Positions 1-6,971 of a DNA stretch of 13,286 nucleotides are shown piece after piece. Positions within the stretch are counted from its first letter, which is position 1. Every line of letters begins with the position of its first letter. Where the stretch lies: positions 427 to 13,712 of the forward strand of contig DMKW01000271.1 in NCBI GenBank assembly GCA_003454135.1, written 5' to 3'. This stretch comes from Microbacteriaceae bacterium. GTDB taxonomy: Bacteria; Actinomycetota; Actinomycetes; Actinomycetales; Microbacteriaceae. The translations under genes and the position numbers were made by a program. The notes beneath the pieces are model-generated. The model was not told the origin of the DNA and made no database searches. It saw only the letters and a list, made by a program, of their open reading frames with translations.

Positions 1-146
1 GACTTGTCGAAGATCACCGCGACGGTCTGCGGGCCGGCAAGCGGACGGGTGCCGAAGCGATCCTTCTTGAGCTCGACCGCGAGGTCGAGGATCGCGGTCT
101 GCTCGGCCTGGCTGAGGTCGTCATCGCGCAGGAAGTGTCGGGTCAT
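1..146 (-). CDS. argF: Ornithine carbamoyltransferase ArgF, N-terminal part (runs off the left edge)
   Basis: Catalyses carbamoyl phosphate + ornithine to citrulline in the cytoplasm, the sixth step of arginine synthesis. Only the first 49 codons are in the window. The protein begins MTRHFLRDDDLSQAEQ and reaches VAVIFDKS at the edge, just where the family's carbamoyl-phosphate loop (S-T-R-T-R) should follow. The MTRHFLRDDDL start and the LAGxxVAxIFDKS segment are typical of actinobacterial ArgF. The ATG at 146 overlaps the argD stop in an ATGA junction, so translation is probably coupled to argD. It is the fifth gene of the argCJBDF operon; in related genomes argR or argG/argH usually follow, but that cannot be seen here. 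The assignment rests on a short N-terminus plus strong context. Confidence 0.93.
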   Translation of the reverse strand, partial: MTRHFLRDDDLSQAEQTAILDLAVELKKDRFGTRPLAGPQTVAVIFDK

Positions 147-1357
147 TTCGCGTCCAATCTGAGAGGCTCGGGTGTGAGGGCTTGAAGGGCAAGCGTGAAT
201 TTCTGCCGGAACTCCTCGAGCTCCGCGTCACCGATGATGAGCGGCGGCGCGATTCGGATGCTCGAGTCGTTCGGGGCGTTGATGATGAGACCGTTCGCGA
301 ATGCGGCAGCCGACAGGGCTCCGGCGACGGGCTGCGAGAGACCGAGGCCGACGAGGGCACCCTGTCCGCGCACCTCGGTGATGAGAGGCGAGTCGATGGC
401 CTCGACGATGGCGCGCAGCTTCGCACCGATGGCCGAAGCGTTCTCGATCAGTCCAGCCCGCTCGATCTCACCGAGAACGGCATTGCCGGCGGTGGTCGCG
501 AGCGGATTGCCCCCGAAGGTGCTGCCGTGCTGGCCCGGCTGGAACAGGTCGGATGCCGCCCCGAAGGTGACGAGCGCCCCGATCGGCACGCCGCCGGCGA
601 TGCCTTTCGCGAGGGCAAGGGCATCCGGCACCACATCCGTTTGCTGGAATGCGAACCAGGTGCCCGTGCGTCCGACACCGGTCTGGATCTCATCGAGGAT
701 CAGCAGTGCGCCGTTCTCGGTGGCGAGCTCGCGGGCGCGTCGCAGGAAGCCCTCCGGTAGGTCGAGCACGCCGGCCTCGCCCTTGATCGGCTCGATGAAG
801 ATCGCCGCGACGGTGTCGTCCATCGCCGCTTCGAGGGCCGCGATGGTCGTGTCGATGTGCTCGACACCGGGCAACAGGGGCTCGAAGGCCTCCCGCAGCG
901 CGGTCTTGCCGGTGAGCGAGAGGGAGCCCATGGTGCGCCCGTGGAACGAATTGATGAGCGAGAGGATGCGGGTGCGACGACCGTCGCCGCGATTGAGCCG
1001 CGCGAGCTTGATCGCCGCCTCGATCGCCTCGGCCCCCGAGTTCGCGAAGAACACCCGACCGGCGTCGCCCGCTCCCGTGATGCGCCGCAGGCGTTCGGCG
1101 AGCTCGAGCTGGGGTGGGGAGGCGAAATAGTTGGAGACGTGCGCGAGCATCGCGACCTGTCGGCTCACGGCATCCACGAGCACCGGATGCGCGTGGCCGA
1201 GCGCGTTGACGGCGATGCCGGCGAGAAAGTCGAGATAGCGGTTGCCGTCGACGTCCCACACGTGAGCGCCCTCGCCGCGTTCGAGCATCGCGAGGGGTGG
1301 TGCGAGCGAGCCCATCATCGCGTCGCCGAAGCGTTCGCGCCAGTTTTCCGTGTCCAT
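143..1357 (-). CDS. argD: Acetylornithine aminotransferase ArgD
   Basis: PLP-dependent class III aminotransferase that converts N-acetylglutamate semialdehyde to N-acetylornithine with glutamate as amino donor; cytoplasmic. The 404-residue protein is full length for the family. Visible are the PLP-phosphate segment FFANSGAEAIEAAIKLAR (about 103-120), SFHGRT (137-142), LDEIQTGVGRTG (221-232, with the cofactor-contacting Asp222) and the Schiff-base lysine in ALAKGIAGG (Lys251). A GTG three bases upstream (1360) could also start the gene, but AAAGGA at 1364-1369 lies 6 bases from the ATG at 1357 and only 3 from the GTG, so the ATG is preferred. That ATG shares one base with the argB stop (TGATG), and the stop overlaps the argF start. 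ArgD enzymes often also act as succinyldiaminopimelate aminotransferase (family knowledge); nothing in this sequence decides that. Confidence 0.96.
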   Translation of the reverse strand: MDTENWRERFGDAMMGSLAPPLAMLERGEGAHVWDVDGNRYLDFLAGIAVNALGHAHPVLVDAVSRQVAMLAHVSNYFASPPQLELAERLRRITGAGDAGRVFFANSGAEAIEAAIKLARLNRGDGRRTRILSLINSFHGRTMGSLSLTGKTALREAFEPLLPGVEHIDTTIAALEAAMDDTVAAIFIEPIKGEAGVLDLPEGFLRRARELATENGALLILDEIQTGVGRTGTWFAFQQTDVVPDALALAKGIAGGVPIGALVTFGAASDLFQPGQHGSTFGGNPLATTAGNAVLGEIERAGLIENASAIGAKLRAIVEAIDSPLITEVRGQGALVGLGLSQPVAGALSAAAFANGLIINAPNDSSIRIAPPLIIGDAELEEFRQKFTLALQALTPEPLRLDAK

Positions 1358-2253
1358 CACAGGTCCTTTCCGGAAACCACTTCGGTGCCGATCCCCTCGG
1401 CGGTGAACGCCTCGAGCAGAATCGAGTGCAGCACGCGACCATCGATGATCGCGGCCTTAGGAACTCCCCCGTCGACCGCGTCGAGACAGGCGGTCATCTT
1501 AGGGATCATGCCGGATTCGAGGGACGGCAGCAGCGCGCGCAACTCGGTGGCATCGATCGTGGAGATGAGGGAATCGCGATTGGGCCAATCGCGATAGAGG
1601 CCGGTGACATCCGTGAGGATCACCAGCTTCTCCGCCCCGAGGGCGATGGCCAGGGATGCCGCGGCCGAGTCGGCATTGACGTTGAGGGACTGCCCGTGCC
1701 TCTCGGCATCCGGGGCGATCGACGAGATCACCGGGATCTGGCCGGCGTCGAGGATGGCGAAGACGACTGCAGGATCGACCGCCGTCACGTCGCCGACGAG
1801 CCCGAGATCGACCTTTTCGCCGTCGACAACGGTGCCCCGACGGGTTCCGATGAACAGGCCATCGGTCTCCCCCGACAGCGCCTGCGCCTCGATGCCGTGC
1901 GAGTCGATGAGGGCCGCGATCTCCGGACCCACCTGCGTGGTGAGCACCTCGCGCACCACCGAGAGGGCGTCGGCAGAGGTGACCCGCAGCCCACCACGGA
2001 ACTCGCTCGGGATGCCCCGGGCCGCAAGTTCAGCGGAGATCTGGGGTCCGCCGCCGTGCACGACCACCGGACGCACCCCCACCTGGCGCAGGAAGACCAT
2101 GTCTTCCGCGAAGGCGTGTTTGAGCTCGTCGTTGACCATGGCGTTGCCGCCGAACTTGACCACGATGGTCTTGCCGTGGAATCGCTGAAGCCACGGCAGC
2201 GATTCGATGAGGGCGGATGCCTTCGCGGATGCTTCCCTCGAGTGCGTGCCCAT
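1357..2253 (-). CDS. argB: Acetylglutamate kinase ArgB
   Basis: Phosphorylates N-acetylglutamate with ATP, the second and usually arginine-inhibited step of the pathway; cytoplasmic amino-acid kinase family. The 298 residues match the normal length. Visible are VVKFGGNAM (31-39, phosphate-binding lysine), VHGGGPQI (65-72, substrate-binding glycine loop), FRGGLRVT (85-92), NVNADSAA (191-198), ILTDVTGLY (212-220) and GMIPKM (248-253, conserved lysine). A roughly 20-residue N-terminal extension precedes the kinase fold. In arginine-sensitive, hexameric forms such an N-terminal helix forms the inhibitor site (family knowledge), so feedback inhibition is likely but inferred. The ATG at 2253 shares its first base with the argJ stop (TGATG). 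No strong Shine-Dalgarno is seen, which fits translational coupling. Confidence 0.96.
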   Translation of the reverse strand: MGTHSREASAKASALIESLPWLQRFHGKTIVVKFGGNAMVNDELKHAFAEDMVFLRQVGVRPVVVHGGGPQISAELAARGIPSEFRGGLRVTSADALSVVREVLTTQVGPEIAALIDSHGIEAQALSGETDGLFIGTRRGTVVDGEKVDLGLVGDVTAVDPAVVFAILDAGQIPVISSIAPDAERHGQSLNVNADSAAASLAIALGAEKLVILTDVTGLYRDWPNRDSLISTIDATELRALLPSLESGMIPKMTACLDAVDGGVPKAAIIDGRVLHSILLEAFTAEGIGTEVVSGKDL

Positions 2254-3404
2254 CAGCTCGAGTACGCGCTGTTCTCGTGCACGTAATCGTGGGTGAGGTC
2301 GTTGGTCCAGATCGTGGCGGTGGACGACCCGGCGTGCAGGTCGATCAGCAGGTGCATGGCCCGACCGGTGAGGTCGACGCTCTCGCGGGGCTGGTCCGGC
2401 TCACCCTTGTGCGCGACTCGCACGCCGTTCATCGACACGTCGATGTCGTAGGGATCGAAGGCCGCCTGCGTGGTGCCGACCGCGGCAAGCACCCGCCCCC
2501 AGTTGGGATCGTTGCCGAAGACGGCGGCCTTGAAGAGGTTGTTGCGCGCGACGGCCCGGCCGACCTCGACGGCCTCGTCTTCGGAGGCCGAGTTGATCAC
2601 CTCGATCGTGATGTCGTGGGCCGCGCCCTCGGCATCCTGTTGAAGCTGGGTGGCGAGGTCTTCGCAGAGCCCGGTGAGGGCCGACGTGAAGTCGTCGACC
2701 GCTGGCGTGATTCCGGAGGCGGCCGAGGAGAGCAGCGCAACAGTGTCGTTGGTGGACATCGCGCCGTCGGAGTCGAGGCGGTCGAAGGTGACCAGTGTGG
2801 CGTGCCGGAGCGCGGCGTCCAGCTGGGGAGCCTCGAGGGCAGCATCGGTCGTGATGACGACGAGCATCGTGGCGAGTCCCGGGGCGAGCATTCCGGCACC
2901 CTTGGCCATGCCGCCGATCGACCAGCCGTCACGCTCCACGACGGCCTGCTTGGGATGCGTGTCGGTGGTCATGATCGCGGTGGCAGCGTCCAGTCCGCCG
3001 TCTTCGCGCAGGAACGCGTGGGCCGCCGTGACGCCGAAGCTCACCTTCTGCAGGTCGAGCTGGTCGCCGATGAGACCGGTGGAGCAGACCAGCACGTCGC
3101 CGGCAGACTCGCCGAGCAGGGACGCCGCGTGCTCTGCGGTAGCGTGGGTGACCTGGAATCCGCGGGCGCCGGTGTAACAATTCGCTCCGCCGGAGTTGAG
3201 CACGATCGCGCTGACGATGCCATCGGCGATCACCTGCTGCGACCAGATCACCGGGTTCGCCTTGGCACGGTTGCTCGTGAAGACTGCAGCGGCGGCCCGG
3301 CTCGGTCCCTGGTTGACGACGAGCGCGACATCCTTGCCGCCCTTGCCCTTGAGACCGGACTCGACGCCGGCCGCTACGAAGCCCTTGGGGTGGGTGACGC
3401 TCAT
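2253..3404 (-). CDS. argJ: Bifunctional ornithine acetyltransferase / N-acetylglutamate synthase ArgJ
   Basis: Transfers the acetyl group from N-acetylornithine to glutamate, releasing ornithine and regenerating N-acetylglutamate (the cyclic pathway). Many members also accept acetyl-CoA; that cannot be decided from sequence alone. The 383 residues fit the family. The protein self-cleaves before a threonine nucleophile. The site is visible as KGAGMLAPGLATML (168-181), with the nucleophile predicted at Thr179. Other marks are the NSGGANC segment (70-76), STGLIG (108-113) and the C-terminal DLTHDYVHENSAYSS, which matches the conserved ArgJ tail. The start ATG at 3404 overlaps the argC stop (ATGA), and the stop shares a base with the argB start. 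The presence of ArgJ means a separate acetylornithine deacetylase is not required. Confidence 0.96.
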   Translation of the reverse strand: MSVTHPKGFVAAGVESGLKGKGGKDVALVVNQGPSRAAAAVFTSNRAKANPVIWSQQVIADGIVSAIVLNSGGANCYTGARGFQVTHATAEHAASLLGESAGDVLVCSTGLIGDQLDLQKVSFGVTAAHAFLREDGGLDAATAIMTTDTHPKQAVVERDGWSIGGMAKGAGMLAPGLATMLVVITTDAALEAPQLDAALRHATLVTFDRLDSDGAMSTNDTVALLSSAASGITPAVDDFTSALTGLCEDLATQLQQDAEGAAHDITIEVINSASEDEAVEVGRAVARNNLFKAAVFGNDPNWGRVLAAVGTTQAAFDPYDIDVSMNGVRVAHKGEPDQPRESVDLTGRAMHLLIDLHAGSSTATIWTNDLTHDYVHENSAYSS

Positions 3405-4444
3405 GGTGCAACTCCGTCGATCGGAAGGCCGCTGGTCTCGTCGAGACCGAGGGCGATATTCGCTGATTGGATGGCGGCGCCCGCGGTGCCCTTGACGAGG
3501 TTGTCGAGCGCGGTGACGGTGACGACACGACCGGCTGCCTCATCGACGGCGAGGCCGATGAGTGCCGTGTTGGAGCCGAGCACGTCGCCGGTGCGGGGCA
3601 TCCGTCCCTCGGGGAGAAGATGCACGAAGGGCTCGTCGGCGTAGGCCGACTCCCAGGCGGCGCGGATGTCGGACGCGGTGACCCCCGGCACGATGCGGGC
3701 CGTGGAGGTGGCGAGGATGCCCCGCGCCATGGGCACGATCACCGGCGTGAACGAGATTGTGGGTGCGGTTGCCCCGGCTGCCCGTAACGACTGCTGGATC
3801 TCCGGGATGTGGCGGTGGGTGCCACCCACGGCGTAGGGGTTGGCCGAACCGAGGATCTCGCTCGCCAGGTTCTCGACCTTCAGGGACTTGCCCGCTCCGG
3901 AGGGACCGACCGCGAGCACGGCGACGAGGTCACGCTCTTCGATCACTCCGGCCGCAATGCCCGGGGCGAGCGCAAGGGAGACGGTGCTCGCATTGCAGCC
4001 GGGAGCGGCGATTCGAGAGGCTCCGACGAGTGCGGCGCGCTGTTTGCCCCCGGCGACCGGGAGCTCGGGAACACCGTAGGCCCAGGCGCCGAAGTGGTCG
4101 CCGCCATAGAAGGCGGCCCAGTCGGAGGCATCCGCGAGCCGGTGATCCGCCCCGCAGTCGATGACGAGCGCATCGTCGCCGAGGTGGGCGGTGAGCTCCC
4201 CCGACTTGCCATGCGGCAGAGCGAGGAAGACGAGGTCATGGCCGGAGAGGGCTTCGGCGGTGGTCGGCTTCAGCGTGAGATCACCGTACGAGCGCAGATG
4301 TGGCTGCGTGAGCGCGAGCAGCTGCCCGGCGTTCTGGAACGCAGTGACCGTGACCACCGTGAACTCGGGATGGTGGGAGAGCAGGCGCAGAAGCTCCCCG
4401 CCCGCATAGCCGCTTGCACCGGCAACGGCAACGGAATAGGACAT
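3401..4444 (-). CDS. argC: N-acetyl-gamma-glutamyl-phosphate reductase ArgC
   Basis: NADPH-dependent reduction of N-acetylglutamyl phosphate to the semialdehyde, third step of arginine synthesis. The protein has 347 residues, the normal type 1 length. The N-terminal Rossmann loop is GASGYAGGELLRLL (9-22), FLALPHG is at 73-79, and the catalytic cysteine sits in APGCNAS (Cys150). It is the first enzyme gene of the operon. AAGGTG at 4450-4455 stands 5 bases before the ATG at 4444, a good ribosome site. The 227-base stretch upstream carries a promoter and an Arg-rich short frame (listed separately). The stop overlaps the argJ start in an ATGA junction. In many actinobacteria argC follows pheT directly; here a two-component/ABC block lies between them. 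Confidence 0.96.
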   Translation of the reverse strand: MSYSVAVAGASGYAGGELLRLLSHHPEFTVVTVTAFQNAGQLLALTQPHLRSYGDLTLKPTTAEALSGHDLVFLALPHGKSGELTAHLGDDALVIDCGADHRLADASDWAAFYGGDHFGAWAYGVPELPVAGGKQRAALVGASRIAAPGCNASTVSLALAPGIAAGVIEERDLVAVLAVGPSGAGKSLKVENLASEILGSANPYAVGGTHRHIPEIQQSLRAAGATAPTISFTPVIVPMARGILATSTARIVPGVTASDIRAAWESAYADEPFVHLLPEGRMPRTGDVLGSNTALIGLAVDEAAGRVVTVTALDNLVKGTAGAAIQSANIALGLDETSGLPIDGVAP

Positions 4445-4449
4445 GGTTA

Positions 4450-4455
4450 CACCTT
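4450..4455 (-). promoter_or_regulatory. argC ribosome binding site, overlapped by an upstream stop codon
   Basis: AAGGTG lies 5 bases before the argC ATG. The TAA at 4454-4456 that ends a 63-codon frame (4454-4645) overlaps this site by two bases. If that frame were translated, terminating ribosomes would sit on the argC start. That arrangement may be accidental, since the Arg-rich frame ending at 4528 is the preferred leader ORF. Confidence 0.7.
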
Positions 4456-4527
4456 ATTGAGAGTGGATCGACGGGGCCTGGTGCGGCGGCGCTGGTGTCG
4501 GATCATGATGCCGGATTCGGCAGTCGA

Positions 4528-4641
4528 TCAGACGGAGAGCGTCGCCTGCAGTCGCTGTCCGCGACGGTCCGAGCGCACACGGAGACCACGGAGCACGGAA
4601 GTGCGGCGCTCGGTCGAGCCGGAGATGCGAAGGGTTTCCAC
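4528..4641 (-). CDS. Candidate arginine-rich leader peptide of the arg operon (37 codons)
   Basis: A short frame of 37 codons and a TGA, starting with GTG at 4641 and ending 83 bases before argC. It begins VETLRISGSTERR and later reads LRGLRVRSDRRGQR. Nine of the 37 codons are Arg (5, 12, 13, 18, 21, 23, 26, 27, 30), ending in a cluster of five within ten codons (21-30). The GTG lies exactly 7 bases after the last base of the -10-like TAGGCT (4648-4653), so transcription would start on or next to the start codon and the mRNA would be leaderless, a common arrangement in actinobacteria. An Arg-rich frame before the first gene of an arginine operon suggests ribosome-mediated attenuation by Arg-tRNA supply. 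I know no named family for it. Alternative: chance, since arginine is abundant in spurious frames of high-GC DNA, and a rival ATG frame of 63 codons starts at 4645. Confidence 0.5.
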   Translation of the reverse strand: METLRISGSTERRTSVLRGLRVRSDRRGQRLQATLSV

Positions 4642-4647
4642 GCATCG

Positions 4648-4653
4648 AGCCTA
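4648..4653 (-). promoter_or_regulatory. Probable -10 element of the arg operon promoter
   Basis: TAGGCT on the minus strand fits the actinobacterial TANNNT -10 pattern and stands 6 bases before the GTG of the Arg-rich leader frame. No convincing -35 is visible: the hexamer 17 bases upstream is ACTAAG and lies over the end of the response-regulator gene. The upstream palindrome AAGGATCCTT (4664-4673) covers roughly the -35 zone. I could not recognise a classical ARG box for ArgR. Confidence 0.55.
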
Positions 4654-4663
4654 GCGGACATCG

Positions 4664-4673
4664 AAGGATCCTT
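4664..4673. repeat. 10-base perfect palindrome at the end of the response-regulator gene and upstream of the arg promoter
   Basis: AAGGATCCTT is its own reverse complement. It contains part of the TAA stop (4672-4674) of the response-regulator gene and sits about 11-20 bases upstream of the TAGGCT -10 box. The place would suit an operator for the arg promoter, but the sequence does not resemble a known ArgR site, and a 10-base palindrome may arise by chance. Confidence 0.35.
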
Positions 4674-5364
4674 AGTGCCGTCTGACGGTGTAACGATGCT
4701 CCGGCCGACCGGCCGACCCGTACATGAGCTCGAGGGAGATGACCTCGCTCTGCTCGAGTTGTGCGAGGCAGCGCTGCGCGGTCGCGCGGCTGATGCCGAC
4801 GGCCTCGGCGACACCGGCCGCTGAGATTCCCTTCGATGCGGCAACGGCGTCGTACACGAGACGCAACGTCGGGGCGAGTCGGCTGCGGTCGGGCGCGGGC
4901 TGATTCGGTCGTGTCGGCCGAAGCAGCCCGAAGATGCGATTGACGTCTTCCTGGGTCGCCTCCTGGTCTAGTGCGGCGATCTCCGCATGAGCGTCACGGA
5001 AGGCGTGCAAGCGTTCGGCGAGCGCGGCGAACCCGAACGGCTTGACGAGGTAGTCGACAGCGCCAAGCTGCACTGCGAGACGCACTGAGGTGACATCACG
5101 TGCGGCCGAGATCACGATCACCGCGGGCGGCGCCGGCTTCGCGAACAGGGCTCGTGTGACCTCGAGCCCGTCGCCGTCGGGCAGATAAATGTCCATGAGC
5201 ACGAGATCTGGCTGGAGCGACTCGGCGAGCTCGAGCGCGTCGGCCGCGGTATGCGCCTTGCCGACGACGCAGAAGCCGGGAACCCGCTCGACAAAGGCGG
5301 CATGTACCGCGGCCACGTGGTAGTCGTCGTCGACCACCAGCACAGTGAAAAGGCTGTCTTTCAT
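4672..5364 (-). CDS. Response regulator of the CitB/DcuR (DpiA) family
   Basis: Cytoplasmic DNA-binding partner of the adjacent sensor kinase. The 230 residues fit the family. The N-terminal receiver domain (about 6-122) shows the acidic pocket VVDDD (Asp12-Asp13), the phospho-acceptor Asp58 in LVLMDIYLPDGDG, Ser86 in VIVISA and Lys108 in YLVKPF, so all key residues are present. After a linker (about 125-165) comes a C-terminal helix-turn-helix, GISAAGVAEAVGISRATAQR (about 179-198), followed by a wing-like GRPEHRYTV. Family members usually activate transporter and catabolic genes for di- or tricarboxylates. The ATG at 5364 overlaps the kinase stop (ATGA). The stop lies 30 bases from the arg leader start and no terminator is seen between them, so readthrough into the arg operon is possible. 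The target is probably the divergent ABC operon (inference from the shared control region). Confidence 0.92.
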   Translation of the reverse strand: MKDSLFTVLVVDDDYHVAAVHAAFVERVPGFCVVGKAHTAADALELAESLQPDLVLMDIYLPDGDGLEVTRALFAKPAPPAVIVISAARDVTSVRLAVQLGAVDYLVKPFGFAALAERLHAFRDAHAEIAALDQEATQEDVNRIFGLLRPTRPNQPAPDRSRLAPTLRLVYDAVAASKGISAAGVAEAVGISRATAQRCLAQLEQSEVISLELMYGSAGRPEHRYTVRRH

Positions 5365-6965
5365 CGTTCCTGGTTCGGATCGGACTCCGCTGCCCGTGGG
5401 AGCGTGACGGTGAAGGTCGCACCCGGCGGTCCCGAGACCGAGATCGAGCCGCCCAGCTTGGTCACCGTGCTGTGTACGAGCGCCAATCCCAGGCCGCCGT
5501 GCCGAACGAGCGAGCCGTGTTTCGTAGTATAGCCGTCTCTGAAGATGTGGGGCGCCGCGTTCGCCGGCACCCCGGGCCCGCTGTCCGAGACGATGACGGT
5601 CAGATCCGCAGCATCATCCACGACAGTTACCTCGACCCGTCGTGGCGGGGGCGTGCCGCCAACTGCGTCGAATGCGTTGTCGATCAGATTTCCGAGGATC
5701 GTCGTCAGCGCCTGCACGCGGCCAGGGGCCCTGCCGAGGTTCGTCTGGGATGTGATCACCAGGTCGATGCCACGTTCGTTCGCCTCCGCGGCCTTGCCAA
5801 GCATCAACCCGATGATCTGCGGTGCCGCGAAGTGCGACCGAAGGGTCTCGTCGAGGTCCGCGGTCGTCCCGCGGATTTCGCTGACGTATTGCAGCGCGTC
5901 GGCGGGGCGTCCCAGCTCGAGGAGCCCCGCGATCGCGTGCATCCGATTCGAGAACTCGTGCTGTTGGGCGCGCATCGACTCGGTGAGGCTCCGCTCCCCC
6001 GCGAGCTCGCTGGTTAGTCCCTCAACCTCTGTACGGTCGCGCAGGGTGACAACGCTGCCGTGCGCGTGACCCGCGAGCGTGACCGGCATCCGGTTCACGA
6101 CCAGAACGAGGTCGTCAGTGATCACGATCTCGTCCTCGCCGCTCGTGGGGTCGGTGAGCACCTCGAGCAGCCGCCCCGGCGGAATCAGCTCTGTGAGCAG
6201 CCGACGCGCCGGGACCGGTGGGAGGCCGAGTAGTCGCTGCGCTTCGTCGTTCACGACGCTGACCCGGCCGCCCGGGTCTATCGCGATGACGCCTTCGCGG
6301 ATGCCGTGCAGCGTCGCCTCGCGCTCCTGAAGCAGCCGCACGATCTCGTCGAGCTCGAGCCCGAAGGTGCGCCGCTTCATCCAGGCGGCGAGGGCCCACG
6401 AGGCCAGCGCTCCGAGCACGAGGGCGACGACGAACCAGAGTGCGTATGACGGCAACTGGCCGAGCAACTCGCTCGAAACGGAGCTCTCGCGAATGCCGAC
6501 CGAGACCTCGCCGGCAAGAGCCCCACCGGGGCCGTACAGCGGCACACGGGCGTTCGCGGTGACGCCGGTGAAGCCACTGTCGATGCCGAGGTGCACCTTG
6601 CCGTCCTTCACAACGATTGGCTCTTCGATCCGTACGCCGATCAGCGCGGTGTTGGGGTGAGTGTGCCGCACCCGGTTCATGTCGATGAGCACCACGTATG
6701 CGGCCCCCGTTTGCGTGCGGGTGGCCTCGGCTATGCCCTGCAGAGTGTCGGGGCAGCTGGGCCCGGCCTCCGCCATGCAGCCGCGAACGAGCGGAATGCC
6801 GGCGACCGTCTGCCCGATTGCCGCGGCGCGCGACTGGTACTCGATGTCGAGTTGGGCTCGCGCGTTCTGGGCGAACAGCACGAACCCGACGGCCATGCTG
6901 GCGGTGAGGATCACCAATTGCGCCAGGAAGATCTGGGTGGAGAGCTTACGGATCCTGAATCGCAT
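5361..6965 (-). CDS. Sensor histidine kinase of the CitA/DcuS (DpiB) family
   Basis: Membrane sensor of 534 residues. A short cytoplasmic start (MRFRIRKLSTQ) leads to transmembrane segment 1 (about 11-31), an extracytoplasmic Cache/PDC-type domain (about 36-170), transmembrane segment 2 (about 174-195), a cytoplasmic PAS domain (about 210-315), the dimerisation helix with phospho-accepting His336 in AQQHEFSNRMH, and the ATPase domain (about 415-525) with N box ILGNLIDNAFDA, G1 box SDSGPGVP and G2 box GGLGLALV. In the sensor domain, NRVRHTHPN (97-105) gives Arg100-x-x-His103-Pro. This resembles the RxxHP motif by which CitA binds citrate, so a carboxylate ligand is inferred. The frame stays open upstream to 7187, but the ATG at 6965 precedes the first hydrophobic helix by the usual distance and fits a leaderless promoter (-10 at 6972-6977). 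The stop overlaps the regulator start. Confidence 0.92.
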   Translation of the reverse strand: MRFRIRKLSTQIFLAQLVILTASMAVGFVLFAQNARAQLDIEYQSRAAAIGQTVAGIPLVRGCMAEAGPSCPDTLQGIAEATRTQTGAAYVVLIDMNRVRHTHPNTALIGVRIEEPIVVKDGKVHLGIDSGFTGVTANARVPLYGPGGALAGEVSVGIRESSVSSELLGQLPSYALWFVVALVLGALASWALAAWMKRRTFGLELDEIVRLLQEREATLHGIREGVIAIDPGGRVSVVNDEAQRLLGLPPVPARRLLTELIPPGRLLEVLTDPTSGEDEIVITDDLVLVVNRMPVTLAGHAHGSVVTLRDRTEVEGLTSELAGERSLTESMRAQQHEFSNRMHAIAGLLELGRPADALQYVSEIRGTTADLDETLRSHFAAPQIIGLMLGKAAEANERGIDLVITSQTNLGRAPGRVQALTTILGNLIDNAFDAVGGTPPPRRVEVTVVDDAADLTVIVSDSGPGVPANAAPHIFRDGYTTKHGSLVRHGGLGLALVHSTVTKLGGSISVSGPPGATFTVTLPRAAESDPNQER

Positions 6966-6971
6966 TGCCTG

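Noticed and set aside
1358..1360. GTG at 1360 as start of argD
   Set aside because: The Shine-Dalgarno AAAGGA is only 3 bases away from the GTG but 6 from the ATG at 1357. The difference is one residue and cannot be fully excluded.
2217..3644. 475-residue plus-strand open frame over argJ and argC
   Set aside because: Antisense shadow: it crosses the argC/argJ boundary, has no recognisable motif, and both opposing genes show catalytic residues in the correct frame.
4445..4671. Classical ARG box (ArgR operator) before argC
   Set aside because: I looked for an AT-rich, TGAAT/ATTCA-like or Streptomyces-like palindrome and found none. The only palindrome near the promoter, AAGGATCCTT, does not resemble it.
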